DNA of 64,000 nucleotides from Arthrobacter sp. StoSoilB20. Lineage in GTDB: Bacteria > Actinomycetota > Actinomycetes > Actinomycetales > Micrococcaceae. Shown piece after piece: positions 47,030-55,673 of the stretch (positions within the stretch are counted from its first letter, which is position 1; each line of letters begins with the position of its first letter). Made by a program: the position numbers and the translations under genes. The notes beneath the pieces are model-generated. The model was not told where the DNA came from, ran no database searches, and saw nothing but the letters and a program-made list of their open reading frames with translations. Location of the stretch: contig NZ_AP024651.1 in assembly GCF_019977295.1 (NCBI RefSeq), forward strand, positions 744,001 to 808,000, read 5' to 3'.

Positions 47030-48517
47030 ATGTCGCCTGTGAGCTGGAATCGCGAAGTAGCATCGCCGTCGTTGTCCGCTGCGTCCCCTGAACTGGACGT
47101 CATCAGCCTTGGCCGCCGCGTGCGCCATCTTCGCAAGCAGGCCGGGCTGACGCTGGACGACCTGAGTGCCGCCGTCGGGACCGCGCCGAGCCAGCTGAGC
47201 CTGATTGAAAACGGTAAGCGCGAGCCAAAATTGGGGCTGCTTCAGCAGCTCGCTGCGTCACTGAACGTGACCATCGATCAGCTGCTCGGAGCGGAGCCGC
47301 CGAGCCGCAGGGCCGCGCTGGAAATCGAGCTGGAACGGTACCAGCGCGGGCCGCTGTACGAATCCCTCAACCTCCCCAAAATCCGCATCAGCTCGCGGCT
47401 GCCGCTCGATGTGCTCGAGTCGCAGGTGGGGCTGCTCCAGGAGCTCGAACGCAAACTTAATGAGCAAGTCGCGACGCCGGAAGAAGCCCGCCGCGCGAAC
47501 GGCGAGTTGCGTGCCATGATGCGCGAGCGCGGTAACTATTTCCCTGAGTATGAGGCGGAGGCGCAGAAGGTCCTCAAAGGGGTGGGTTACACCACGGGTC
47601 CACTGAGCCAGCACGTCATTGCGGACATCGCGGAGAACCTCGGCTTTTCCCTTCATCATGTGGGCGATCTACCTCATTCCACGCGGTCCGTGACGGATTT
47701 GAAGAACCGCAGAATTTATCTGACGCAGAACCAGCGCCAGGATCACGATCCCCGCTCGGTTCTCCTGCAGGCACTGGGTCACTACGTCCTGGGGCATGAA
47801 ACGCCGCGGAACTACGGCGATTTCCTGGCGCAGCGGGTGGCCACCAATTACTTCGCCGCGGCCCTGCTTCTGCCTGAGCAGGCCACGGTGGAGTTCCTGC
47901 AGAAAGCCAAGGCCGCCAAGGAAATCGCCGTGGAAGATATCAGGGATGCCTTTGCGGTGTCCTACGAAACTGCCGCGCACCGTTTCACGAATCTCGCCAC
48001 CAAGCACTTGGGCATCACCACGCATTTCCAGAAGACCCACCAGTCCGGCATCATCTACAAGGCCTACGAGAACGACGGCGTCACCTTCCCCCAGGACCAC
48101 ACCGGCGCGATTGAGGGGCAGCCATCCTGCAAAGCGTGGACCTCGCGCGCGGTGTTCGACGTGCCGGACAAGTTCAGCGCCTACAGCCAGTACACGGACA
48201 CGCCATCGGGCACTTACTGGTGCACGGCGCGGACGGAGCGCTCCGCTGCCGGGGAATTCTCGTTGAGCATCGGAGTGCCGTACCAGCACGTGAAATGGTT
48301 CCGCGGCCGGGAAACCACGGCCCGGGCAACCTCCAACTGCCCGGACCCGAACTGCTGCAAGCGTCCGCCGGAGTCCTTGGCCAATGAATGGGCCGGTAAC
48401 GCCTGGCCCTCCGCGCGCGCACATTCGCACCTGCTTGCCGCGATGCCTCCGGGCGCGTTCCCCGGCGTGGACGAGACCGAGGTGTACTCCTTCCTGGCCG
48501 CCCACTCCGAGCGCTGA
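47030..48517 (+). CDS. ramB: RamB-like short-chain acyl/acetate-metabolism transcriptional regulator
   Basis: About 495 residues. N-terminal XRE HTH (LGRRVRHLRKQAGLTLDDLSAAVGTAPSQLSLIENGKREPKLGLLQQL, about 28-75), an IrrE/ImmA-like peptidase-type domain (RIYLTQNQR, HYVLGHETPRNYG near 260-285) and a C-terminal domain with a CPDPNCCKRP metal cluster (about 440-449). This is the architecture of RamB, which controls glyoxylate-cycle genes in Corynebacterium. Another ATG at 47003 would overlap a putative operator; 47030 is preferred. Confidence 0.87.
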   Translation: MSPVSWNREVASPSLSAASPELDVISLGRRVRHLRKQAGLTLDDLSAAVGTAPSQLSLIENGKREPKLGLLQQLAASLNVTIDQLLGAEPPSRRAALEIELERYQRGPLYESLNLPKIRISSRLPLDVLESQVGLLQELERKLNEQVATPEEARRANGELRAMMRERGNYFPEYEAEAQKVLKGVGYTTGPLSQHVIADIAENLGFSLHHVGDLPHSTRSVTDLKNRRIYLTQNQRQDHDPRSVLLQALGHYVLGHETPRNYGDFLAQRVATNYFAAALLLPEQATVEFLQKAKAAKEIAVEDIRDAFAVSYETAAHRFTNLATKHLGITTHFQKTHQSGIIYKAYENDGVTFPQDHTGAIEGQPSCKAWTSRAVFDVPDKFSAYSQYTDTPSGTYWCTARTERSAAGEFSLSIGVPYQHVKWFRGRETTARATSNCPDPNCCKRPPESLANEWAGNAWPSARAHSHLLAAMPPGAFPGVDETEVYSFLAAHSER

Positions 48518-48524
48518 TTCCGTC

Positions 48525-48920
48525 GCTCGCTCACATCCCCCGCGCTCGAGTGAGACGCTCGCTCACATCCCCCGGGTTTGAGTGCAACGCTCTATCACGT
48601 CCCCCGGGTTTGAGTGCAACGCTCTATCACGTCCCCCGGGTTTGAGTGCAACGCTCGCTCACATCCCCCGCGCTCGAGTGCAACGCTCTCTCACATCCCC
48701 CGGGTTTGAGTGCAACGCTCTATCACGTCCCCCGGGTTTGAGTGCAACGCTCTATCACGTCCCCCGGGTTTGAGTGCAACGCTCGCTCACATCCCCCGCG
48801 CTCGAGTGCAACGCTCGCTCACATCCCCCGCGCTCGAGTGCAACGCTCTCTCACATCCCCCGCGCTCGCTCACATCCCCCGCGCTCGAGTGCGACGCTCG
48901 CTCACATCCCCCGGGTTCGG
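48525..48920. repeat. Tandem array, 13 copies of a 32-bp unit (CACATCCCCC core)
   Basis: CACATCCCCC or CACGTCCCCC starts at 48532, 48564, 48596, 48628, 48660, 48692, 48724, 48756, 48788, 48820, 48852, then 48870 (a 14-bp deletion) and 48902. The rest of each unit reads GAGTGCAACGCTC with variants. Two sub-types occur: CGCTCGCTCACATCCCCCG and CGCTCTATCACGTCCCCCG. The block fills the space between the ramB-like gene and the uronate dehydrogenase leader; open frames through it are artefacts of the 32-bp period. It is not a CRISPR (no conserved repeat/spacer split). Confidence 0.93.
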
Positions 48921-48955
48921 CCGCAGAGTGCGACGCTCCTCCACGCGGAATGTCC

Positions 48956-48987
48956 AACCGTACTGCGCATGAAGCCGCAGTACGGTT
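48956..48987 (+). promoter_or_regulatory. Perfect 12-bp inverted repeat next to the uronate dehydrogenase start
   Basis: AACCGTACTGCG and CGCAGTACGGTT, loop CATGAAGC, end 5 bases before the ATG at 48993. A hairpin here would sit against the ribosome site (GGAG at 48988-48991); equally it could be an operator for a GntR/LacI protein. Confidence 0.55.
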
Positions 48988-48992
48988 GGAGC

Positions 48993-49784
48993 ATGGTTGA
49001 TGTTGCGGGGAGTCGCTGGGTAGTCACGGGTGCTGCTGGAACGATCGGCGCTGCCCTTCGCACTGCCCTTTCCGAAATGCGGGTTGACTTGGTATCCACT
49101 GATATTCGCCCGGTGTTGCCGGCTGGCCCACATGATGAAATCGTGACGGCGGATCTCAGTGACCTGGGTTTGTTGGAGGAAATGTTCACGGGCGCAGATG
49201 GTGTGATCCACCTCGGCGGGATCCCGGATGAGGCGGACTTCCACGACCTGGCAGAGGTGAACATCGTCGGTACCTACCATGTTCTTGAGGCTGCCCGGCG
49301 AGCTGGTGTGTCCCGTGTGGTCTACGCCAGCAGCAACCGCCTGACCGGTATGTATCCAGCCGGCGTCGCCGTCTCACCTGGGATGCCGCCCCGGCCGGAT
49401 GGCTTCTATGGAGTGTCGAAGGTGGCCGGCGAAGCCCTCTGCCGACTGTACGCGGACAAATTCGGGATGAGCACCATCGCGGTGCGCATTGGCAGCTACG
49501 AGGTCCGGCCCGGATCCGCGCGTGAGCAGCGGACCTGGCTTAGCCCATCAGACGCGGTCCGGGCGTTCCTCGCCGCAATGACGACAACCGAACGCGCAGC
49601 CGTCTTCTACGCAGTGTCCGCGAACACCGACCGGTGGTGGGACCTAAAGGCCGGATACGACGTCGGGTTCCTCCCCGAAGACGATGCTGCCCAATGGGCA
49701 GTGCGGGAGGACTTCGATCCCGGCGTGCCTCAGGGCGGGGACTACGCGACCAAGGATTATTCGATCCGGAAGATGCGCCGGTAG
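48993..49784 (+). CDS. NAD-dependent uronate dehydrogenase-like epimerase/dehydratase
   Basis: 263 residues from the ATG at 48993 (MVDVAGSRWVVTGAAGTIGAAL). SDR fold: TGAAGTIG glycine motif, HLGGIPDEADFHDLAEVNIVGTYHV, YASSNRLTG and catalytic YGVSK (Tyr about 140). The LSPSDAVRAFLAAM and NTDRWWD tail match uronate dehydrogenases, which oxidise galacturonate or glucuronate to the aldarolactone. Convergent with leuA, 47 bp apart. Confidence 0.88.
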   Translation: MVDVAGSRWVVTGAAGTIGAALRTALSEMRVDLVSTDIRPVLPAGPHDEIVTADLSDLGLLEEMFTGADGVIHLGGIPDEADFHDLAEVNIVGTYHVLEAARRAGVSRVVYASSNRLTGMYPAGVAVSPGMPPRPDGFYGVSKVAGEALCRLYADKFGMSTIAVRIGSYEVRPGSAREQRTWLSPSDAVRAFLAAMTTTERAAVFYAVSANTDRWWDLKAGYDVGFLPEDDAAQWAVREDFDPGVPQGGDYATKDYSIRKMRR

Positions 49785-49831
49785 CCGGCGCGAAACCGGG
49801 TAGGGGACCGGGCAGTGCCTTTGCCTCTGTT

Positions 49832-51613
49832 TCATGAGGCGGCGACGGCGGCCGAGCTGGAAGCTGCCGATATCACGGCCTTCACGCTCGCCGTCAGGAT
49901 GGAGCGATCCTTGCCTGCCGCCCAGCGTGTGCCTTGAGCATCGCGGTACTCCATGAGTGTCAGGGCCTCGCTGTCGGCGCCCGCAGTGAGGGAGGTTTGG
50001 TGCAGCGAAAGGACATCGATCGGGATTCCATGTTCGCCGAGCAGCTGAGTGACCGCCTCCACGGGGCCGATGGTGTCGTAGCTGCCGCTCCGCTGGATGC
50101 CGTCGATGAGGACGCTGACGCGTGTAGTGGTCTTGTTGTTTTCACTTAGGGATCCGAGGTCGAGCAATTCGATGACGTCGGTGCCCAGGTTCAGATAGTT
50201 GTCTTCGAAGAGTTCCAGCAGCGTTGCCGCGTTGATTTCGAGTCCGGTGCTGTCGGCGTGCTCCTGTACGCGTCGGGCGAAATCAATCTGCAAGCGGCGC
50301 GGCAGTTCGATGCCATAGTCCGTTTCGAGCAGATAGGCGATGCCGCCTTTGCCGGATTGGGAGTTGACGCGAATGACGGCGTCATAGCTGCGGCCGATGT
50401 CGGCCGGGTCGATCGGCAGGTAGGGCACCCGCCATTCAAGCCCGCCTTCGGGACGCCCCTCATCAGCCGCCCGTGCACGGTGCTCGGCGAAGCCCTTCTT
50501 GATCGCGTCCTGGTGGGTTCCGCTGAACGCGGTGTGCACCAAGTCGCCCACGTAGGGGTGGCGTGGGTGGATTTCGAGGCGGTTGCTGTACTCGACCGTG
50601 CGGCGGATCTCGTCGATGTCGGAGAAATCGATCATCGGATCGATGCCTTGGGCATGCAGGTTCAGGGCAAGCGTGGCGATATCAACGTTGCCGGTCCGCT
50701 CTCCGTTGCCGAAGATGCAGCCCTCCACCCGTTGGGCGCCGGCAAGTATAGCCAGTTCGGCACCGGCGATGCCGGTGCCTCGGTCGTTGTGCGGATGTAC
50801 GGAGAGGATCACAGCGTCCCGGCGGGCGAGGCCCTTGTGCATGTACTCGATCTGATCGGCATAGACGTTCGGTGTCGCGATCTCCACGGTGGCGGGCAAG
50901 TTCAGGATCACCGGACGATCGGGGGTCGCCTCCCACAGCTCAGTCATGGCGTCGCAAAGCTCAATGACGTAGTCGGGTTCGGTGAGGTTGAACACCTCGG
51001 GTGAGAACTCAAACCGTACGTTCGGCAGGTGCCCGGCGAATTCGAGCACGTCGCGCCCACCGCTTAGGATCAGCTCCCGCAGCTCGTCCCGGTCCTTATC
51101 GAGGACCACATCGCGCCAGACGGGTGCGGTGGCCGTGTACATATGGATCACTACCTGGTTGCGGATGCCGCGGATCGATGCGACGGTGCGCTCAATCAGA
51201 TCGCGCCGGGCTGGGGTGAACACGACGATCGTCACATCCTCAGGCGCGATGTCAGTCTCAGCGATCAGGCGCACGAAGTCGTAGTCGGTCTGTGACGCGG
51301 ACGGGTAACCGACCTCGATCTCCTTGTAGCCCATCTTCACCATGAGCTCGAAGAAGCGGCGCTTGCGCTCCGGGTCCATCGGTTCGGCCAGGGCCTGGTT
51401 GCCGTCACGCAAATCCACGGGTACCCACAACGGCGCCTGAACCAGGCGACGGGTAGGCCAGTCCCGTTCCGTGAGCGGAACCTCCACGCGGGAATAGACA
51501 TCGCGATAGCGGTGGGATGGCATTTGCGAGGTTCGCTGGCGGTTCCAAAAGGGCGCGACGGCGGGTACTGGCCCGGCGGGGGTGCAAACGCGGGGGAAAT
51601 CATTGGTGGTCAT
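49832..51613 (-). CDS. leuA: 2-isopropylmalate synthase
   Basis: 593 residues, long (type 2) form. First leucine-pathway step: acetyl-CoA plus 2-oxoisovalerate. Catalytic motif LRDGNQAL with Arg69-Asp70, HPHNDRGTG metal loop (about 285), and a C-terminal LeuA dimer domain (about 430-560, ending [16 protein letters not shown]) for leucine feedback. Preceded by a leader peptide and pseudoknot (separate entries), so expression is controlled by leucine supply. Confidence 0.95.
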   Translation of the reverse strand: MTTNDFPRVCTPAGPVPAVAPFWNRQRTSQMPSHRYRDVYSRVEVPLTERDWPTRRLVQAPLWVPVDLRDGNQALAEPMDPERKRRFFELMVKMGYKEIEVGYPSASQTDYDFVRLIAETDIAPEDVTIVVFTPARRDLIERTVASIRGIRNQVVIHMYTATAPVWRDVVLDKDRDELRELILSGGRDVLEFAGHLPNVRFEFSPEVFNLTEPDYVIELCDAMTELWEATPDRPVILNLPATVEIATPNVYADQIEYMHKGLARRDAVILSVHPHNDRGTGIAGAELAILAGAQRVEGCIFGNGERTGNVDIATLALNLHAQGIDPMIDFSDIDEIRRTVEYSNRLEIHPRHPYVGDLVHTAFSGTHQDAIKKGFAEHRARAADEGRPEGGLEWRVPYLPIDPADIGRSYDAVIRVNSQSGKGGIAYLLETDYGIELPRRLQIDFARRVQEHADSTGLEINAATLLELFEDNYLNLGTDVIELLDLGSLSENNKTTTRVSVLIDGIQRSGSYDTIGPVEAVTQLLGEHGIPIDVLSLHQTSLTAGADSEALTLMEYRDAQGTRWAAGKDRSILTASVKAVISAASSSAAVAAS

Positions 51614-51689
51614 GACGTGGGTCCTTCTTCATTTGTTGTAGTCCGAAGACCGGCGCGCGTTTCGACTCCACGTCGGGGAGCCGGTCTGG
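51614..51689 (-). promoter_or_regulatory. leuA LEU-type leader pseudoknot
   Basis: On the minus strand a hairpin AGACCGGC / GCCGGTCT (51680-51687 with 51647-51654) carries GACGTGG in its loop (51668-51674). That sequence is a perfect 7-bp complement of CCACGTC at 51614-51620, immediately before the leuA ATG and overlapping the ribosome site. A structure of this design, called the LEU element, has been described upstream of actinobacterial leuA genes; ribosome stalling at the leader's leucine codons is expected to alter it. Confidence 0.8.
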
Positions 51690-51734
51690 CTATGCCCCGC
51701 CGTGGCGGCGAAGAAGAAGAGGCCCGTAAAGCAT
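51690..51734 (-). CDS. leuA leader peptide (MLYGPLLLRRHGGA)
   Basis: A 14-codon frame with four leucines, three in a row (all CTT). Stop TAG at 51690-51692. It precedes the LEU-type pseudoknot. Three consecutive CTT codons make translation sensitive to charged tRNA-Leu. No good Shine-Dalgarno was noted, which is common for such leaders. Confidence 0.78.
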   Translation of the reverse strand: MLYGPLLLRRHGGA

Positions 51735-51798
51735 GGGTTTACGCTAGCACAACTCCTCAGACAAGTAGATAAGTTTGGGGATAAGGGATGATGGTCCC

Positions 51799-52467
51799 AT
51801 GACACAACTGCGCCGCGAACCGCTTGCCGAACAGGCCGCTGAAGCACTTCTGGAACGTATCCGCGGCGGCGAATGGGCACTCGGTCAAAAGCTGCCAGGA
51901 GAGACGACGCTCGCTCCGCAGCTCGGCGTAGGCCGGTCCACAATCCGCGAAGCCATACGGCACCTGGCCGGCCGCGGCGTGCTCGCCTCCCGCCAAGGTG
52001 CCGGTGTCTTCGTCACGGCGCTCGACGAGCCCGACGATTGGGACCAGGTCCTTCGACGCGCGGACATCGCCGCGGTGATCGAGGCGCGAATCGCGATCGA
52101 GGTTGAAGCGTCGGCGCTGGCCGCGGAAAGGCGCACCCCTGCCGACCTCCGGGCCATGAGGCGGGCGGCGGGGGAGCGGGATCTGAACCGCTCGGGCGTG
52201 GAGGAACACGTCGACGCGGACACGGTCCTTCACCGCAGCATCATCCTTGCTGCACATAATCCGATCCTCACCGAATTGTTCGACACCTTCACCCCGCGCA
52301 GCAGGCAAGCGATGATCGAACTGCTCCGGCGCCGCGGCGAACACGGCAGCGACGCCGATCAACTCACCCACATGCGCATCCTCGATGCGATTACCGGCAG
52401 GGATGCGGCAGCGGCAGCCACGCTCACGCGAGAGCATTTGCTCGCGCTCAAGGCAAAACTGCCCTAG
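51799..52467 (+). CDS. FadR/GntR family regulator (FCD domain)
   Basis: 222 residues from the ATG at 51799 (MTQLRREPLAEQAAEALLERI). HTH with LGQKLPGETTLAPQLGVGRSTIREAIRHLAGRGVLASRQGAGVFV (about 27-72), then an all-helical FCD ligand domain with its metal histidines (TVLHRSIILAAHN; TREHLLALKAKLP). Divergent from leuA; the target could be leuA, the uronate dehydrogenase, or both. Confidence 0.88.
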   Translation: MTQLRREPLAEQAAEALLERIRGGEWALGQKLPGETTLAPQLGVGRSTIREAIRHLAGRGVLASRQGAGVFVTALDEPDDWDQVLRRADIAAVIEARIAIEVEASALAAERRTPADLRAMRRAAGERDLNRSGVEEHVDADTVLHRSIILAAHNPILTELFDTFTPRSRQAMIELLRRRGEHGSDADQLTHMRILDAITGRDAAAAATLTREHLLALKAKLP

Positions 52468-52516
52468 TTCTTGCCCGTAGTTTGCCCATCCTGTGCGCGT
52501 GCAGCAGTCTTGGCAC

Positions 52517-52828
52517 ATGGCCCTTGAACTTCGACCCAATTGCGAATCATGCGATCGGGATTTGCCGCCGGCGTAGCTGGATGCACGGATCTGCACCTAC
52601 GAGTGCACGTTTTGCGCTGACTGCGTGGATGACCTGCTGCTGAATGTTTGCCCGAACTGCGGTGGCGGGTTCACGCCCCGGCCGATTCGGCCGGCACGCA
52701 TGTGGCGTGAAGGCTTGTCGCTGGAGAGGCAACCGGCATCTGACGTGCGCCGTGGCCTTTCTTTCAGCATCAGTGAAATCAAGGACTTTGCGGAACGATT
52801 GAAAGACATCCCGCCCGCGAACCGCTGA
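52517..52828 (+). pseudogene. DUF1272 gene broken by one in-frame stop
   Basis: From the ATG at 52517 the translation MALELRPNCESCDRDLPPA is followed by TAG (52574-52576) then LDARICTYECTFCADC and VCPNCGGGFTPRPIRPA, a complete DUF1272 domain with all four cysteine pairs. One base change (TCG to TAG) explains the stop. The family has about 85-100 residues and usually binds zinc. It could still be expressed if the stop is read through or if translation restarts at an internal codon. Confidence 0.8.
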
Positions 52829-52852
52829 CGCGGCAACAAACGGGAGTGGGCC

Positions 52853-53467
52853 TCAGTGGACCAGCCGGGCCACCAGCACCGCCGCAGCATCCACAACCTC
52901 ATCGGCCGCACGCTTGGTGGCGCTCAACGCAACCTCCTGCCCGGACACGGTCACGATGTCGGTGATCACAGCGACCGTCAAACGCCCCAGTGTGTCGTCC
53001 CGGGTCCCGAGGAGCACGGAATTCTGGCGCACCCATTCACGCCCGCGTTCGCGTCGGAGGACTTCAAAGCCGGGGGGAGTGTCGCCCTCGATGAATACAC
53101 GTTCCAGGTCTCTGTGCTTCCAGGTGTACTCGAAGTAGCTGCGGCTGCCCACGTTGAACAGCGCCAGGGGATCGTCCTCGCCGCCTTTGCGTGCCTTGGC
53201 TACGGCTGCCGCAACAAGCCTTTCGTGCTCGTTCTGGTAGTCATCCCACAGGGCAAGGAAGAGTTCGGTCTTCCCGCCAAAATGGTGATAGAGGCTGCCA
53301 ACGCTGGAACCTGCGCGGGCCACGATGTCCGAGATGCTCGCATCCGTAAAGCCGTGCTCAACGAACACGGCGGCGGCCGCATCCAGCAGATTGCGTTGGG
53401 TGGCGGCGGTCCGGGTCCACTGCCAGGAGCCTGTAGTGGTGGCGGCTTCGGATGTTTTGCGAACCAC
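52853..53467 (-). CDS. TetR family transcriptional regulator
   Basis: 204 residues from the GTG at 53467; GAGAGGAG just upstream favours it over an earlier GTG at 53497. HTH at about 24-60 (FVEHGFTDASISDIVARAGSSVGSLYHHFGGKTELFLALW). Divergent from the cytochrome b gene, which it probably regulates, though the 300-bp gap leaves room for other targets. Confidence 0.88.
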   Translation of the reverse strand: MVRKTSEAATTTGSWQWTRTAATQRNLLDAAAAVFVEHGFTDASISDIVARAGSSVGSLYHHFGGKTELFLALWDDYQNEHERLVAAAVAKARKGGEDDPLALFNVGSRSYFEYTWKHRDLERVFIEGDTPPGFEVLRRERGREWVRQNSVLLGTRDDTLGRLTVAVITDIVTVSGQEVALSATKRAADEVVDAAAVLVARLVH

Positions 53468-53767
53468 GCGGGCTCCTCTCGGCGGTAGAACAGACACCGG
53501 AGTGTCGACCGGCTATTTTTTGGAATCCTACTCCTGAAAGAATCCACATAGCCAACACATGGTCTTGACTGACTCGTGCAGTACGGGAAATAATTCTGGA
53601 AGTCTGTTCTAGAAATACGTATTGCGGCATGTATCCGAATGCTGCGATTTTTGACGTCTGACGCCCCGAAACCCGGGTGCCGTTTTCGCCGTCGGGCTTC
53701 AACTGGTTGAATCGCTGTATAGCGCCAACTGGTCGCAGCCAAACAAGCCAGAGAGGAACGCGGCCTG
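53468..53767. other. Divergent intergenic region with a 10-bp inverted pair
   Basis: The 300-bp gap between the TetR and cytochrome b genes has no convincing ORF. TAGAACAGAC (53486-53495) and GTCTGTTCTA (53602-53611) are perfect reverse complements 106 bp apart; AATACGTATT near 53614 is a palindrome. The pair may be two half-sites or a looped operator. Confidence 0.4.
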
Positions 53768-54697
53768 ATGTCCGTTTCAAGCAAGTCGTCCGGGATCACG
53801 TCGAACAGGTGGTTCAAACCCGTCGCCGTCACCGCAGGAGCTTTGGTGGTGGCACTGATCCTGGTGCTCGTTGCGCAATGGCTCAGGACCCTCCAGCCCG
53901 TGCAACAGTTCCTCACTGACTACCCCGGGCACTCTGCCGTTCCGGAAGGCACTCCCACCGGATTCCCGGCATGGCTTGGCTGGCAGCACTTCCTTAACAT
54001 GTTCTTCATCGTCCTGATCATCCGGTCCGGCTGGCAGGTGCGCACCACCACCCGTCCGGCGGCCAACTGGACCCGGAACAACAAGGGACTCATCAAGACC
54101 AAAAACCCGCCCACAAAGATCAGCCTGGACCTCTGGTTCCACCTGACCCTGGATGCACTGTGGGTGCTCAACGGCATCATCTTCATAGTGCTGCTCTTCG
54201 CCACGGGCCAATGGTTGAGGATCGTTCCCACCAGCTGGGACGTCTTCCCCAACGCTGTCTCTGCGGGCCTGCAATATGCCTCGCTGAACTGGCCGGTCGA
54301 AAACGGCTGGAACAACTACAACAGCCTCCAGCTCCTGACATACTTCATCACGGTCTTTATCGCCGCCCCGCTGGCCATCATCACGGGCATCCGGATGTCC
54401 GGCGCCTGGCCCAAGAAGGCGGCGATCAACAAGTTCTACCCGATCGAACTTGCCCGCAAGGTCCACTTCCCGGTGATGATCTACTTCGTGGCGTTCGTGA
54501 TTGTCCACGTAACGCTGGTGCTGGCTACCGGCGCGCTGAACAACCTGAACCACATGTACGCCTCCAACAACGACTACAGCTGGTGGGGCTTCGGCATCTT
54601 CGCGGCATCCATCGTCTTTACGGCGGCTGCGTGGTTCCTGGCCCGGCCCCTGTTCCTGCGCCCGATCGCCTCGCTCATGGGCAAGGTTTCGCGCTGA
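53768..54697 (+). CDS. Membrane cytochrome b561-like / b6 domain protein
   Basis: 309 residues with about 6 membrane helices. Likely haem ligands are His in LGWQHFLNMFF, DLWFHLTLDAL, ARKVHFPVMIYF and IVHVTLVL. The fold matches the haem-bearing membrane subunit family (cytochrome b/b6, often with a molybdopterin partner). No oxidoreductase partner gene is adjacent. ATG at 53768 follows a purine-rich GAGGAACG stretch. Confidence 0.85.
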   Translation: MSVSSKSSGITSNRWFKPVAVTAGALVVALILVLVAQWLRTLQPVQQFLTDYPGHSAVPEGTPTGFPAWLGWQHFLNMFFIVLIIRSGWQVRTTTRPAANWTRNNKGLIKTKNPPTKISLDLWFHLTLDALWVLNGIIFIVLLFATGQWLRIVPTSWDVFPNAVSAGLQYASLNWPVENGWNNYNSLQLLTYFITVFIAAPLAIITGIRMSGAWPKKAAINKFYPIELARKVHFPVMIYFVAFVIVHVTLVLATGALNNLNHMYASNNDYSWWGFGIFAASIVFTAAAWFLARPLFLRPIASLMGKVSR

Positions 54698-54706
54698 CAA
54701 GGACAC

Positions 54707-54745
54707 AAAACAGCCGCCCCGGAATCACTCCGGGGCGGCTGTTTT
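54707..54745 (+). terminator. Rho-independent terminator
   Basis: AAAACAGCCGCCCCGGA, loop ATCAC, TCCGGGGCGGCTGTTTT: a strong GC stem followed by T-rich TTTTCGTTTG. It ends the cytochrome gene and could also serve the convergent pdxK gene. Confidence 0.92.
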
Positions 54746-54762
54746 CGTTTGAGTTCGAACAG

Positions 54763-55608
54763 CTAGGACATTGCGCCGCCCTGCCACAGGGCATCGAACG
54801 GAGCGCCCGAGGACACGCGGTTTTTGATGCCGGCCGTCACGAAAGCCTTCGCAGTGCGCGCAGCTTCCAGAGGAGTGGCACCCTTGGCCAGCTCCGCCGT
54901 CACAGCAGCGGCCAACGAGCAACCAGCGCCGGACACGGCAACTTCGCCCACTTTCGGAGCGCGCAGGACTTCCAGCGTTTCGCCGTCGTAGTAAACGTCG
55001 ACGGCGTCGGGGCCTTCCAGCCGCACCCCGCCTTTGGCCAGGACTGCTGCGCCGCTGATCTCGTGGATGCGGATGGCGGCGGCTTTCAGGGATTCTTCGT
55101 CAGCAATGGTCAGGCCCGAAAGCGACTCGGCCTCGAAGTGGTTCGGGGTAACGAACGTAGCCAGCGGCAGTATCTGCGCCTTCAACGCCTGGTCCGTGTC
55201 CAGTGCGTGGCCGGGTTCCTGGCCCTTGCAGATCAGGACGGGGTCCAGGACCACGTTGGCAAACGAGCCGGCGGCGAGGGCCTTCTCCACGGTGCTGATG
55301 GTTGCCGGGCTTCCGAGCATGCCGATCTTCACTGTATCCAGCACTGACGGTGCGCCCGAAGCGGCACCATAGGCCGCCGTCGTGGCTTCCAATTGGTCTG
55401 CGATAACTTGCTGGTCTACCGGCACAAAGCGGTGGTTCCAGTTGTCGTTCGGGTTGAAGGAAACAATGCAGGTGAGGTTCGCGATGCCGAACACTCCGAG
55501 TTCCTGGAAGGTTTTGAGGTCGGCCTGCGCGCCGGCGCCACCGGTCGCTTCGGAGCCGGCGATGGTCAAGGCAATGGCAGGGGCAACGGCTGAAGTCATG
55601 TCCTCCAT
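54763..55608 (-). CDS. pdxK: Pyridoxal/pyridoxine kinase, PdxK of the ThiD fold
   Basis: 281 residues. IAGSEATGGAGAQADLKTF at the start, DNWNHRFVPVDQQ and DPVLICKG, then GAGCSLAAAVTAELAKG (nucleotide site with the catalytic region near 235-250). The PNDNWNH segment resembles Bacillus subtilis PdxK more than ThiD, so a vitamin B6 kinase is preferred over hydroxymethylpyrimidine kinase. An in-frame ATG at 55599 is an alternative start. Confidence 0.85.
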   Translation of the reverse strand: MEDMTSAVAPAIALTIAGSEATGGAGAQADLKTFQELGVFGIANLTCIVSFNPNDNWNHRFVPVDQQVIADQLEATTAAYGAASGAPSVLDTVKIGMLGSPATISTVEKALAAGSFANVVLDPVLICKGQEPGHALDTDQALKAQILPLATFVTPNHFEAESLSGLTIADEESLKAAAIRIHEISGAAVLAKGGVRLEGPDAVDVYYDGETLEVLRAPKVGEVAVSGAGCSLAAAVTAELAKGATPLEAARTAKAFVTAGIKNRVSSGAPFDALWQGGAMS

Positions 55609-55673
55609 TTTGCCATTCGCGCGGCCCCATGCCGATTTCGGGCTGGTCCGCTAACCGTGCAGCGCCCGGTCCG

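Noticed and set aside
48525..48920. CRISPR array
   Set aside because: The units are tandem repeats along their whole 32-bp length with no unique spacers, and no cas genes are nearby.
53486..53611. Ends of a small insertion element (10-bp inverted pair)
   Set aside because: No target duplication, no transposase, and the pair lies in a divergent promoter; more likely regulatory half-sites.
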